Position numbers and translations under genes: made by a program
Notes under the pieces: generated by a model
What the model was told of the DNA's origin: nothing
The model's database searches: none
Seen by the model: only the letters and a program-made list of their open reading frames with translations
In this document: piece after piece, positions 28,799-38,669 of the stretch
Layout: every line of letters starts with the position of its first letter
Position numbering within the stretch: the stretch's first letter is position 1
NCBI GenBank assembly: GCA_002901265.1
Contig: PPHI01000003.1
Coordinates: forward strand, 124,001 to 188,000
DNA: 64,000 bases
Reading direction: 5' to 3'
Source: Rhodopirellula baltica
Lineage (GTDB): Bacteria > Planctomycetota > Planctomycetia > Pirellulales > Pirellulaceae

Positions 28799-29719
28799 AT
28801 GACACTGCATCCTCAAGCGAAGGCCTTCATCGAAAACATCGCTCAGCAAGGTCGACCGGGCTGGCATGAACTCGACGTCGAAGAATCCCGTGAGCTGTAC
28901 CGTTCGCTGGCTCCCTTGTGTGGGCCGCGTCCCAACTTGCAACGGATCGAAGAGTTGCAAACGGACAACGGCATTCGGTTGCGTTTGTATTGTGACGCGT
29001 CCGATCCGCGGCCAGTGATCATGTTCTTTCACGGCGGTGGTTGGGTGTTGGGCGACTTGGCAACACATGACGGTGTGTGCCGCCGTTTGGCAAAAGAATC
29101 CGGATGTGCCGTCGTCGCGGTTGATTATCGGTTGGCACCGGAAATTCAATATCCGGGACCGATCGATGATTGTTATGCGGCAACCGAATACGTCTATCAG
29201 AATGCCGAATCTCTTTCGGTCGATGCGTCGCGCCTAGCTGTCGTTGGCGACAGTGCTGGTGGGTACTTGGCCAGTGTCGTCGCGATCCGGTCTCGTGATC
29301 GTGGCGGGCCACCAATCGCCCAGCAAGTGTTGATCTATCCGGCAGTCGAAGCCAACTTCGATACCGGATCCTACCGGTCGTTTGCCGAAGGACACGGATT
29401 GACCAAAGCGACGATGCAGTGGTTCTGGGATCAGTTCCTTGGCGAGACAGATCCGGCGAAGGCATCGTTGTTGAACACCGAATCGTTGTACGACCTTCCG
29501 CCGGGGATCGTCATCACAGCCGAGTACGACATTTTGCGTGACGAAGGCGCGGCCTATGCCAAGCGTCTTGCCGAATGTGGTGTCGACATCGATCACTGGC
29601 GTATCGAAGGCATGCTGCACGGCTTCGTGCACTTTGCCGGTGTCTTTGATCCGGGAGTCGAAGTCATCCGCCAGCTTGCCAAACAGATCGAACGAAAGCT
29701 GACAGAAGTGACTTCGTAA
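28799..29719 (+). CDS. Alpha/beta hydrolase of the hormone-sensitive lipase family
   Basis: 306 residues. The oxyanion motif is HGGGWVLG, the nucleophile serine is in GDSAGGYLAS, the acid is in AEYDILRDEG and the histidine in MLHGFVHF, all in the standard order. There is no signal peptide, so it is cytoplasmic. It likely hydrolyses short-chain esters; the substrate is unknown. Probably co-transcribed with the aminotransferase. Confidence 0.92.
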   Translation: MTLHPQAKAFIENIAQQGRPGWHELDVEESRELYRSLAPLCGPRPNLQRIEELQTDNGIRLRLYCDASDPRPVIMFFHGGGWVLGDLATHDGVCRRLAKESGCAVVAVDYRLAPEIQYPGPIDDCYAATEYVYQNAESLSVDASRLAVVGDSAGGYLASVVAIRSRDRGGPPIAQQVLIYPAVEANFDTGSYRSFAEGHGLTKATMQWFWDQFLGETDPAKASLLNTESLYDLPPGIVITAEYDILRDEGAAYAKRLAECGVDIDHWRIEGMLHGFVHFAGVFDPGVEVIRQLAKQIERKLTEVTS

Positions 29720-29757
29720 ACCGGTCGTGCGATTTACCATACCGAGTATGAGTGTCG

Positions 29758-32700
29758 CTAAAGCGGTTTGATCCGAAACGATTCGACAAAGATCGCATAC
29801 AGAACCGGGATCAGGTACAGCGTCAGGAACGTCGTCAGCAGCAACCCGGCAATCATACACCACGCCAAGCCCGCCCATAGCGGACCACCGCTGAGTGCCA
29901 GCGGGATCAACCCGCCGACCGTCGTGGCGGTTGTCAAAAAGATTGGCAGCATTCGTTGCTTGCCAGCTTCTAACAGCGTGCTTCGGAATTCCTCGCGACT
30001 GATACCGGCGATTGGGCCGGTTCCATCCGAATTCGCGGCGCGTTCGGAAAGCAAGATGTCAGCGAACTCGATGAAGATGATCGCGGTATTGAGCACAATA
30101 CCGAACAACGCCAAGATGCCTAGCTGTGGCATAAAGCCCAAAGAGTTGCTGGACACAAACAGCCCCAGCCAAGCTCCGGCAAGGGCCATCGGCAAGGTCG
30201 CCAGAATCAACATCGGCTTTGACCAGCCGTTGTATTGAACGATCAAGCACATCACGATCAGCAAAAACGAAATCCCAAAGGACTTCATCATCTGTCCGCC
30301 AGCCTCTTGGCTCTCTTCGTACGACCCACCGGTTTCGATATGAAATCCGACCGGTAGAGACGCTTCCAAACGTTTGAATTCGTCGAGGTGCAACACACGG
30401 TTGACGACGTCGTTGCCTGTCACACCGGGTTCCATCTGCGCCGAAACTTTGATCACGCGATTCATGTCACGGCGTTCGATCCGAGCCGGTTCCCAGGAGA
30501 ATTTGAAATCGGCGAGTGACGATAGCGGAATTTTTCCGTTGTCGCCTTCGACAAACGATTCCTGTAACTCACGAATCGAATGTGTTTCGTCGGGACGAAG
30601 TTTGAAATAGATCGGAACTTGATGATCGCCTTCGCGGAAGGTGGTCAGCCGCAGGCCCGAGTAGTACGAGTTCAGCGTCTTGGCGACTTGAGCGTTCGTC
30701 ACGCCCGCCAAGGTCGCGCGGTCCTTTTCGACATTCACCAACACTTGATAACCGTCGACGCCCCAGGAGTCGTGGACATTCCACGTCTCTGGCTGTTCGT
30801 TCACGATCTTCTTTAAGCGGTCTGCAGCTTGTTGCAACAACGCCGGATCGGCAAAACCGCTGCCGATCACACGAAAGACCAACGGATCCGCTGGCGGGCC
30901 GAGTGCCAGCTTCACCGGGACGACTCTCGCACCCGCGATCGGGTCAATCCCCATTTCCGCGTCACCGCGTTCACAGACTTGGCGCAGTCGATGGGCGAAG
31001 TCAGACGTAAATCGTCCGTCGGTGGTGCGGACCAGGATTTCGGCAAAGTTGCGTGACGGCGGTTCGGGGGCCCAAGCCAAGTGCCATCGTGAACCGCCAC
31101 CGCCAACCAGCGTCCGCATCGCACGCAGCCGCTGTGTCTTTCCGTCGTAAGTCGTCTCACCCGGACGGACGGGACTCAGTTTTCTGACGACAGCTTCGAC
31201 CTGCTGCGTGATTTCATTGGATTGCTCAATGGTCGCATTCTCAGGCAAGTGAACTTTGATCGCGAACTGGTCACGATTGGCGTCCGGAAAAAATTCCGAA
31301 CTGACCGGCAGCGACATGATGAAACCGAGCAACAGAAATGTTGCCAATAACGTAGACCATTTGAATCGAAGCGCCAGCATGCCAGTTTGCTCATAAAACT
31401 TGAACAAGAAGTTTCCGCTAGCGGTGCTCGTGCGATTCTCCGGCGAAGCGAAGAGGAATGTTGGCGAGTGAATGGCAAGCGGCTACTGATCGCGAGTGCC
31501 AAACGGACCAGGGGTGACGCGGGCGTGTCTTGTTTGGGAGCCCGAATGAATAGGCCGGCAAGAATCACACACAGCGACATCGCCAACACCCAGCTGAGCG
31601 CAAGCGTAGTCGAGACCGTGACTGGCAAGCTGTAGACGTATTCTTTGCCGCCGCCTTCGAGTGAAATCAACATTGGCACAAACGCGGCCATCGTGGTGAG
31701 TGTTCCCACCAGCATCGGAATGGCCAGTGTGTTCGCGCCCTCGATCGCAGCCTGGAATGGCTCCATTCCGGCAATCTGGTTGGTTCGAGCTTGGTCGCAC
31801 ACCTGCACCGCATTGTCGACCAACAGCCCCAGCGAAATGATCAACGCGGCCAGGGAGATCTGTTCCAGTTGAACACCGAAAAGCGAAATGAATCCGATCG
31901 ACATGAGCACGACGATCGGGATGTTGGCTGCCATCACAAACGATGTTCGGAATCCGACCACCAAGAACACGACGACAACAACGATCAGGACGGCTTCGAC
32001 GACATTTAAAACGACTTCGCCGATCTTGGCCGAAACGTTCTCCGACTGGTCGCTGACCGGTGTGATTGCCAGGTCAGGCGGCAGACGTTTTTCAATGTCG
32101 GACAGTTCAACGATTCGGTTTTTGACCGAGTCACAGATTTCGATAATGTTGGACCCCGATTTCATCGTGATTCCAAGCGTTACTGCTGGTGAGCTGCCGT
32201 GTGGATCACCGAAGCGACAGTAATACCGAGCGGGATCCTCGTAAGCGCGGCGTACCGACAACCCAAGATCGGTCAAGTAAACGCTATTGCCACCTTCGTC
32301 CGTCTTTACGACGCTGGCGATCTGGTTGATTTCATTGATGGCGTTGAATTCACCGGCTGGCTTGACCGAAAAGTGCCCCGCGGACGTGTCGATCTCGCCG
32401 CCGGGTTGGATGATGTTGCGATCGTTGGCCAGCCGTTCGAGTTGTTCGGTCGTAAGGTTCAGCTGAGACCAATTGCCGAGATCAGTTTCGATGAAGATTG
32501 CTTCTTCACGAACACCAAACATGTCCACTTTGGCGATCCCTGGCAGCAAACGCAGGTCGTCTTGGATGTCTTCGGCAAAACGCTCTAGCTGACGCAAACT
32601 GTATCGGTCTTCGGGACGAACGTCGGTGCGCCCATGCACGGGGACTTGATGGATCGCCAGGACCAAGACCGCCGTATCGCCGAATTCGTCATTGACGAAA

Positions 32701-33080
32701 GGCTTGATCGATTCCTCGGGCATCGAAATGGTGTCGACACGATTGCGGACCTTATCCCAGACCGCTTGAATCTTTGCCGGTGGGACGCGGTCATCCAGTT
32801 CGACAAAGATCGTTGACTGTCCGGTCACCGTAGTCGAACGGATGTGATCGACCTCTTCGATACTGATCACTTGCTGTTCGATTTTGTCAGTGATCAGCTC
32901 TTCGACTTTTTCGGCTGGCGCGCCCGGCCACTGCGTTGAAATCACACAAACACGAATCGTGAATTCGGGGTCTTCGCGGCGTGGGATCGTGAAGTACGTG
33001 ATCGCACCCCAGGCCATCAACAACAGCGTGGTCGATAAAACGATCGGGCGATAGCGAACCGCAAGTTGTGGCAGGTTCAT
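29758..33080 (-). pseudogene. RND efflux pump, reading frame broken by a frameshift
   Basis: An HAE1/AcrB-type inner-membrane pump read in two frames. The first half starts at ATG 33080 (MNLPQLAVRYRPIVLSTTLLL) and runs in frame through the first transmembrane block, to GLFIRAPKQD and about SSRLPFTRQ. The second half (from about 31407, LFKFYEQTGMLALRFKW, to 29758) continues in the -1 frame with the second periplasmic block and TM helices. The shift falls at about 31400-31490. Joined, the halves give about 1090 residues, normal for the family. The TM4 motif is LVDNAVQV, where many pumps have DD. It is a sequencing error or a recent loss of function; I saw no slippery heptamer. Confidence 0.85.
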
Positions 33081-34918
33081 TGCGCAGCCTCCACGCTAGT
33101 ATTGTCCGGTTCATTTCCAGGTGACGACGAGTCGGCAGTTTCGTCCTGCGGTTCTTCCATCGACTTGACGGGAATCTCGTCGCTTGGCAATTCGCTGGTG
33201 ATCACATTGATGTGCTCACCATCCATCAGAAAGTGAACGCCTTTGAGAACGATCTTGGTTCCTTCGGCAAACGCTTGGTCGCCGATCGGTCGGATTTGGA
33301 ACACCGAACCGGAGTTTAAGTTCGCTGGCATCTCTGCAATGACTTCGGTCTTTTTGACTTGATCGCCGTCAACGACAAAGACATAGGTTCGGTCGGACGC
33401 TTCATAGATGGCTTCGACGGGAACGTAGAAGCCCTCCTCGGGTTCGCCATCGTCAAGGCTGGCGGTGACCAAGTCGCCGGGACGCAGCATCCAGTGTGGG
33501 CCTCCATCGACGACCACACTACGCCCATCCCAATTTGTGCGGTCGTCATCAGGGAATTCCAGTTTTCCGGTGATCAACGAATCGTGATCGACCTTCACGC
33601 CACCGTCTTTTGTGTTGGACAAAAACAATACAGGCCGAAAAACCCAATTGCCAAGGAACGGGATTCGTGCATCGAGCACACTGACGTAGTGCTTTTCGAC
33701 AAGTGTGACTTCTTTCAACCGTTCGCCGAATTTTCCGTTGGTTGCTACCCAGACGTAGTCGCCTTGGTCATCGTGTTCGATCGAGTTCTCTTCGACGACC
33801 AAGATGTTTTCAGGGGCCCCGATGATCTTGTTTAATTTCAATGGCCAGATGTCTTCGGTCAACGCATACGATTCACCACCTGGAATGCGTGATACTGGGG
33901 GACGGTACTGCTCGTTCATGATCAACAGCGATACCGAAAACGTTCTTGTCGAAGGGTCGGCGCTTGGCGAGACGTTGTAGACCATGGCATTGCGTTCGGC
34001 ACGACTGCCGTCCGGCATCATGAAGGACACGGTCAATTGTCGGCGGCGTTCGAGGTCACGCGATTGTTCGGCGGAAACTTCGATCGCGACTTTGATCGGG
34101 TTGATCATCTGCAGCGTCAACACTGGTGAACCGGCTGTCACGACGCTGCCAGGGACCACTTGGACTTCAGAGATTTGTCCGGGGTAAGAAGCGTAAAGTA
34201 CCGTGTGTTCCAAATCGCGTTGTGCGTTACGCAGTGTCTGCTTCGCCGCTTTGACACGAGCGTCGGCAGCCTTGCGTTCGACCTCGGCTTGGCTTTTCGA
34301 AGCTTCTAAACTGTCGAGTCGAGCTTGTTCGGTGGACAACCGGTTCTGAGCGTCTTCGTATTCCGATTGAGACGCCGCATTGGAGCGTTTTAGCTGGTCG
34401 ATCCTTTCAAAGTCCGACTTGGCGAGGATCAAGTCAGCTTGGGCGGAGCGGATGTCAGCGGGGATAGAGTCTCTGATCCGTGTTGAGATGACTTGCGAAT
34501 CCAGTTCGGCGGCTTCCAAAGAGGCTTGCGCCGAATCGACAGCGACTTCGTATTGCGCCGGATCGATCGCTGCCAAGGGTGTCCCCTCGCGAATCACCGT
34601 CCCGTCGGCGTCGACCGTCCGTCCGTCGATGTTCTTGCCGGGTTCCAAAACCCACATCACTCGCCCGCTGACTTCGAATCCGATCTGTTCGGTTTTCCAA
34701 GACGTCACCGATCCGGACACGTTAAAAGAACTCTCCGGCACGATGCGACGGAGTTCCATCACCGTGACCGGTCGTGCCGCTTTGGGCGGTAAATCGGGCT
34801 TGGCGCGGGAGCAACCTGTGCTCGCGACACCGATCGACAGGGCGAGCCCGACGGCGACTCGACGCGCGGCAACAATGGGTGATACAGACCAACCTGCCGC
34901 TGCAAAGCGTTGAAACAT
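33077..34918 (-). CDS. RND efflux membrane-fusion (periplasmic adaptor) lipoprotein
   Basis: 613 residues from ATG 34918. Leader VGLALSIGVASTGCSRAKPD carries a lipobox, so it is anchored by lipid. Then come the lipoyl halves (VSGSVTSWKTEQIGFEVSGRV and HTVLYASYPGQISEVQVVPGS), a long coiled-coil hairpin (about 130-240, rich in A, E, Q and K) and beta-barrel domains. The C-terminus has extra beta domains, making it long for the family. Its stop overlaps the pump start by 4 bp (ATGA), so the two are coupled. No outer-membrane TolC-like gene is in the window. Confidence 0.9.
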   Translation of the reverse strand: MFQRFAAAGWSVSPIVAARRVAVGLALSIGVASTGCSRAKPDLPPKAARPVTVMELRRIVPESSFNVSGSVTSWKTEQIGFEVSGRVMWVLEPGKNIDGRTVDADGTVIREGTPLAAIDPAQYEVAVDSAQASLEAAELDSQVISTRIRDSIPADIRSAQADLILAKSDFERIDQLKRSNAASQSEYEDAQNRLSTEQARLDSLEASKSQAEVERKAADARVKAAKQTLRNAQRDLEHTVLYASYPGQISEVQVVPGSVVTAGSPVLTLQMINPIKVAIEVSAEQSRDLERRRQLTVSFMMPDGSRAERNAMVYNVSPSADPSTRTFSVSLLIMNEQYRPPVSRIPGGESYALTEDIWPLKLNKIIGAPENILVVEENSIEHDDQGDYVWVATNGKFGERLKEVTLVEKHYVSVLDARIPFLGNWVFRPVLFLSNTKDGGVKVDHDSLITGKLEFPDDDRTNWDGRSVVVDGGPHWMLRPGDLVTASLDDGEPEEGFYVPVEAIYEASDRTYVFVVDGDQVKKTEVIAEMPANLNSGSVFQIRPIGDQAFAEGTKIVLKGVHFLMDGEHINVITSELPSDEIPVKSMEEPQDETADSSSPGNEPDNTSVEAAQ

Positions 34919-34976
34919 GTCTGTGGGTCCGAAGTTGAATTGACGGGTTGCCGCTATGTACCGCGGCAATACTCAG

Positions 34977-35035
34977 AAATTACACTGGTGAGTGTATTTT
35001 TCGGAGAAGCGAAAGTAAACCCATCAGTGTAATTT
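34977..35035. promoter_or_regulatory. Palindromic operator between the RND operon and the TetR regulator
   Basis: TACACTGGTGAGTGTA (34981-34996) is an inverted repeat with 6-bp arms around GGTG. It extends as AAATTACACTG (34977-34987), and the same half-site recurs inverted as CAGTGTAATTT at 35025-35035. On the minus strand the first palindrome would overlap a TACACT that could be a -10, with TTACTT 16 nt upstream. It is in the divergent promoter region of a TetR gene and its likely target. Confidence 0.65.
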
Positions 35036-35158
35036 GTGACGTTGTGTTTTTTAGTGGCGGCGAATACGCTTGCCCACCCGGTTTTACGCCGCAAAAAGGG
35101 GGCGTGGCGTCCCGCTTGTCAATGAGAGGTGAATCGTTCACCGACAAAGAACAAATTC

Positions 35159-35758
35159 ATGAAGCATTCCGATCGAAAACGGGCGGACATTTTGGCGGCT
35201 GCCGTCACCGAATTCCGTGCCTATGGGTATGACAACACCAGCATGGATCGGATTGCCGATGCGGCAGGTGCCTCCAAACGGACCGTCTACAATCACTTTG
35301 GAAGCAAAGACCAAATGTTTGAGGCGATCGTCCACGAGCTGATGGACCGCTCCGACGTGTTGAGCGACTTTCGATACGAACCGGATCAGCCGTTGCCCAA
35401 GCAACTCAAGTCGATCGGCAACCAAATCCTGAACGTTTTTTCGGATGAGGGTTATCGCGATTTGGCCCGGGTGGTGCTGTCACGATTGATCGTCGTTCCC
35501 CAGTGCAGCGCGATCATTTCTGAGCACTCCAGCCGCATCAATACGATGCTAGCGGATTGGATGCGAGCGGCTCATCGAGATCAGCGGCTGAATGTTCCTC
35601 GCCCGGAACTGGCGGCCGAACAATTTGTCGGCATGCTGATGTCCTTCGGATTCTGGCCGGCGTTGTTTTGCGTCCAGAAAAAAGGGCTGGATGTCAAGCA
35701 GTCGACCTTCGTCAATCAGACCGTGACGATGTTTCTAAAAGGCTATCAGCCAGACTAA
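35159..35758 (+). CDS. TetR-family transcriptional repressor
   Basis: 199 residues from ATG 35159 (an in-frame ATG at 35129 is possible). The N-terminal HTH reads TSMDRIADAAGASKRTVYNHFGSKDQMFEAIV, the classic TetR domain; the C-terminal ligand domain is 140 residues, all-helical, with no recognisable ligand specificity. It is divergent from the RND adaptor-pump operon and faces the palindromic operator, so it very likely represses that operon and itself. Confidence 0.92.
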   Translation: MKHSDRKRADILAAAVTEFRAYGYDNTSMDRIADAAGASKRTVYNHFGSKDQMFEAIVHELMDRSDVLSDFRYEPDQPLPKQLKSIGNQILNVFSDEGYRDLARVVLSRLIVVPQCSAIISEHSSRINTMLADWMRAAHRDQRLNVPRPELAAEQFVGMLMSFGFWPALFCVQKKGLDVKQSTFVNQTVTMFLKGYQPD

Positions 35759-35838
35759 GACGGCTGACGCTTGTTGCTTGTGGCTCCGAGAAAGCATCGG
35801 TTTCGCGGAGCCGGAGAAACGGGAACTTCAGGCCGCGA

Positions 35839-36372
35839 TCAGACGCTGCCCATGCCGTTGATGCGACGCCAAGCGCTGAACTGGCCCATGTGAATCATCA
35901 GGTGGCCGCTCATATAGAATCCGTGCGCCGACGCGATTGTCGGGAACTTTTCCTGCATCCCTTCGGTTGGGTTCGGCGCATCAAACAGATCATTGGGTGC
36001 CGTCTCGAGAGTCTGGATGGCCAAGTGATGGGAGCGACGAAATGCTTCGACGACCTCTTCCATTGAGGGGTACAGCGTGCCGTCAGCGTCGTCGGTGCAG
36101 GTGGCGGTTTTGCTAAAGCACTCGAGGAACTTTTCACTCGGTTCGATCGACGAGGAATCGGTTCCCAGCTGAGCGACCACACGGCAAGGATAGAGACTCA
36201 GGTGGCCCAGAATAAAACACGGGTGATTCGAATTGACGGTGGTCCCGCCGGCGGTCGCGAAGCGGGCGAACTTGTCCGGCGTGACATCGGTGAGCAATCG
36301 TTCGGCATAACCGAGGGCCAGTTTTCCAGATGCCGCGATCATGTTGCCAATCAAGTGTTCCGTCTGACTCAT
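35839..36372 (-). CDS. DinB-like superfamily protein
   Basis: 177 residues, four-helix-bundle type. HPCFILGHLSLYP near residues 50-62 and MIHMGQFSAWRR near the C-terminus provide the three histidines typical of DinB/YfiT metal sites; a third histidine may come from HGFYMSGHL. Such proteins are often metal-dependent thiol transferases or of unknown function. It stands alone: convergent with tetR, divergent from the MscS gene. Confidence 0.75.
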   Translation of the reverse strand: MSQTEHLIGNMIAASGKLALGYAERLLTDVTPDKFARFATAGGTTVNSNHPCFILGHLSLYPCRVVAQLGTDSSSIEPSEKFLECFSKTATCTDDADGTLYPSMEEVVEAFRRSHHLAIQTLETAPNDLFDAPNPTEGMQEKFPTIASAHGFYMSGHLMIHMGQFSAWRRINGMGSV

Positions 36373-36688
36373 TTCATTGATTCCTTACTGGTGGTGGCGA
36401 GAAGCTGGCTGTGAAGCGGATAGTGTAGTGAGATGTATTCGTGGGACCGAGTGGACATCGGATAGAAGTTCGGCGGCCACATGATAGATGTTCATCAGCC
36501 GGTCGGCCCGCTGCACGATGCCAACAATTCTGATGGAAATCACCAAAATCTCATCCAGACCGCCTCGAATTGGCATTCAATCGGTGATCGACGGGAGGGG
36601 AACGACAAACCCGTCTTTACGCGGCACGTCCATTTTTCCTATATCGCCATGACAACAAAGTCTGTCTCGACGACGCGAAGGAATGGCA
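36373..36688. other. Intergenic region upstream of the MscS channel gene
   Basis: About 310 bp with no convincing gene; a 63-codon minus-strand frame here shows no domain and a weak start. GAAGGA at 36677-36682 lies 6 nt before ATG 36689 and favours that start for the channel gene over ATG 36683. Confidence 0.4.
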
Positions 36689-37651
36689 ATGCTGTTGGCA
36701 CAAACGAACCCCGATGGGACTCCCTTGGACGAATGGATTGATAACCTTTGGTTCAATTCATCCGGCTGGGTGACCTCTGGCATGGTGATGAATGTCGTCT
36801 ATGCCGTGGTGGGATTGATCGCGATCTTTTGCGGTTACTTTGTCGCTCGCTATTTGGCGCGGATCGTCAGCGGACCGATTTGCAAACGCGTTGACGAGAC
36901 CTTAGGTCGGTTCGTCGGGAATGCGATTTTCTACAGCGTGATGATTGGTTTGATCACGTTCGTGGCCAGTAACCTTGGGTTTCAACTCGGCGGCCTGACC
37001 GCGATTTTGGCAGCGACTGGCTTTGCGATCGGCTTGGCATTCCAAGGCACACTCAGTAATTTTGCTTCGGGTGTTCTGATGATCGTCTTTCGCCCATTCA
37101 AAGTCGGCGATGTGGTCAACATTGCCGGGGTGACCGGAAAGGTCAACGAAATTGACCTGTTCACGACGACGTTGGATACGCCGGATAACCGTCGATTGAT
37201 CATCCCCAACAGCTCGATCAGCGGTAGTACGATCGAGAACATTAGCTTCCACCCGCATCGCCGAATCGAGATTTTGATCGGGGTCGACTACAAAGCAGAT
37301 ATCGACGCGACACGCCAGACACTACAAGAAGCGTTGGACCTCTTCGCCACCGACACGATTCAAGGCGAAGGACGTGGCAATAAAGTCGTGCTCGCGAACT
37401 TGGGTTCGAGCTCGGTCGAATGGAAAGTCCGCATGTGGGTCGCAAGTAGCGAGTTTTGGAAGTTACAAGAATCATTGACTGGCGAAATCAAACGGCGATT
37501 GGATCGCGCCGGAATTGGGATTCCCTATCCTCAGATGGATGTACATCTACGTCGCGTCGACAATCCCGACACGTCGGTGCCGATGCGTCCAAAGATCCGA
37601 CCGGCACGTCGCCCGTCGTCGATGCAAGACAATTTGCCCTATGCGGGTTAG
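36689..37651 (+). CDS. Small-conductance mechanosensitive channel, MscS family
   Basis: 320 residues from ATG 36689. Three transmembrane segments are visible: VMNVVYAVVGLIAIFCGYFVARYL, AIFYSVMIGLITFVASNL and the pore helix LGGLTAILAATGFAIGLAFQGTLSNFASGVLMIVF, the last with the glycine/alanine spacing of MscS TM3. The beta domain (FKVGDVVNIAGVTGKVNEID) and the C-terminal alpha-beta domain follow. It protects against osmotic downshock. A Zn-phospholipase-like gene starts 40 bp after it on the same strand. Confidence 0.93.
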   Translation: MLLAQTNPDGTPLDEWIDNLWFNSSGWVTSGMVMNVVYAVVGLIAIFCGYFVARYLARIVSGPICKRVDETLGRFVGNAIFYSVMIGLITFVASNLGFQLGGLTAILAATGFAIGLAFQGTLSNFASGVLMIVFRPFKVGDVVNIAGVTGKVNEIDLFTTTLDTPDNRRLIIPNSSISGSTIENISFHPHRRIEILIGVDYKADIDATRQTLQEALDLFATDTIQGEGRGNKVVLANLGSSSVEWKVRMWVASSEFWKLQESLTGEIKRRLDRAGIGIPYPQMDVHLRRVDNPDTSVPMRPKIRPARRPSSMQDNLPYAG

Positions 37652-37691
37652 GCAACGATCTTTCAACATTGGATGTTGGTAACACGGGGCC

Positions 37692-38645
37692 ATGCAACAG
37701 CTCTGTCGAATCCTCCGGCACGCCCATTGCCGAACCACGCACCATCGATTTGCCATCGATGCGTTATCCGGTGTGAAAACGCCAGCGGGAAAACGTTTGG
37801 CGTTGTGGTTGCTGCGTCACTACCCACGATACCTCCAAGGCTCGATCGACCCCGACGTACGCTTCCGTGATTTTCACAATCATGTGTTGCACGTTCGCGA
37901 TGGCAATTGGGGTGGTGCGACACGTGTGGCACACCAGTGGTATCACAAACTGCATCACCATTTGCACCGGGAACGGTTTGACAAGGCCGCCCACGCGGCA
38001 GGCGTGTTGACACACTATGTCAGTGATGTGATTCAGCCACTACACACCGTCAGCGAACCCGCCGAGGCGGTGATCCATCGACCCTTCGAATGGACCGTTG
38101 ACCGTTCATACAATCAGATTCTAAGACACCGTGATCGGCATGGCATCTCGGTGCGGTTGGGGCTAGCGGATGATTCCGCATGGCTCGGTTCATTGATGAT
38201 GCATTCGGCACGGCATGCGTCCAAAAAGGTGACGGAATTGACACGTCGATACCGTCTTGATGAGGCGGTTCATCAGCCGAAAGCGGCATTAGACATGGCG
38301 TTACTCGATTCCTTGGCCGAATTGTTCGCGCTCACGCTGACGGCGATCGCCGCGATAATTGATCGTGTCGCCAATGAGACGGAAGCGTTCACCGGCTATC
38401 CGCTTCCGGATTGTGGTTTGACGCTGGCGACTTGCCGAGCGACTTCGACCGCACCGATCGGTGTTGCCAAAACGACGCTAAAATCGTTCTTTGACAAACG
38501 GCAGATTCGCCGGTTGGCAAGCGAATATTCCCGTGAAGGAACCTTGGTCGAATACTTGCCGCCGGAGATCGACATCAAACGTCGCGTCATCGAAGTCTAT
38601 CATCAAGAGCGAAGTCTGAAACGATCCGCACGCCGCGCCGCCTAA
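37692..38645 (+). CDS. Zinc-dependent phospholipase C-like protein
   Basis: 317 residues. Histidine and aspartate placement over the first ~130 residues (HHRFAIDAL, DPDVRFRDFHNHVLHV, GATRVAHQWYHKL, GVLTHYVSDVIQPLHT) matches the alpha-helical zinc-dependent phospholipase C / S1-P1 nuclease fold, where such residues bind three zincs. There is no clear signal peptide. Beyond about residue 230 the basic C-terminus is unassigned. Catalytic activity is an inference. It sits between the MscS channel and glutamate dehydrogenase. Confidence 0.65.
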   Translation: MQQLCRILRHAHCRTTHHRFAIDALSGVKTPAGKRLALWLLRHYPRYLQGSIDPDVRFRDFHNHVLHVRDGNWGGATRVAHQWYHKLHHHLHRERFDKAAHAAGVLTHYVSDVIQPLHTVSEPAEAVIHRPFEWTVDRSYNQILRHRDRHGISVRLGLADDSAWLGSLMMHSARHASKKVTELTRRYRLDEAVHQPKAALDMALLDSLAELFALTLTAIAAIIDRVANETEAFTGYPLPDCGLTLATCRATSTAPIGVAKTTLKSFFDKRQIRRLASEYSREGTLVEYLPPEIDIKRRVIEVYHQERSLKRSARRAA

Positions 38646-38669
38646 TCAATCACTACCTTGAAGAGTCCA

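Noticed and set aside
31390-31450. Programmed -1 frameshift in the RND pump gene
   Set aside because: No X-XXY-YYZ heptamer or strong downstream structure was seen near the frame overlap, so mutation or sequencing error is more likely.
36385-36576. 63-codon minus-strand frame upstream of the MscS gene
   Set aside because: No domain, no ribosome site and atypical composition.
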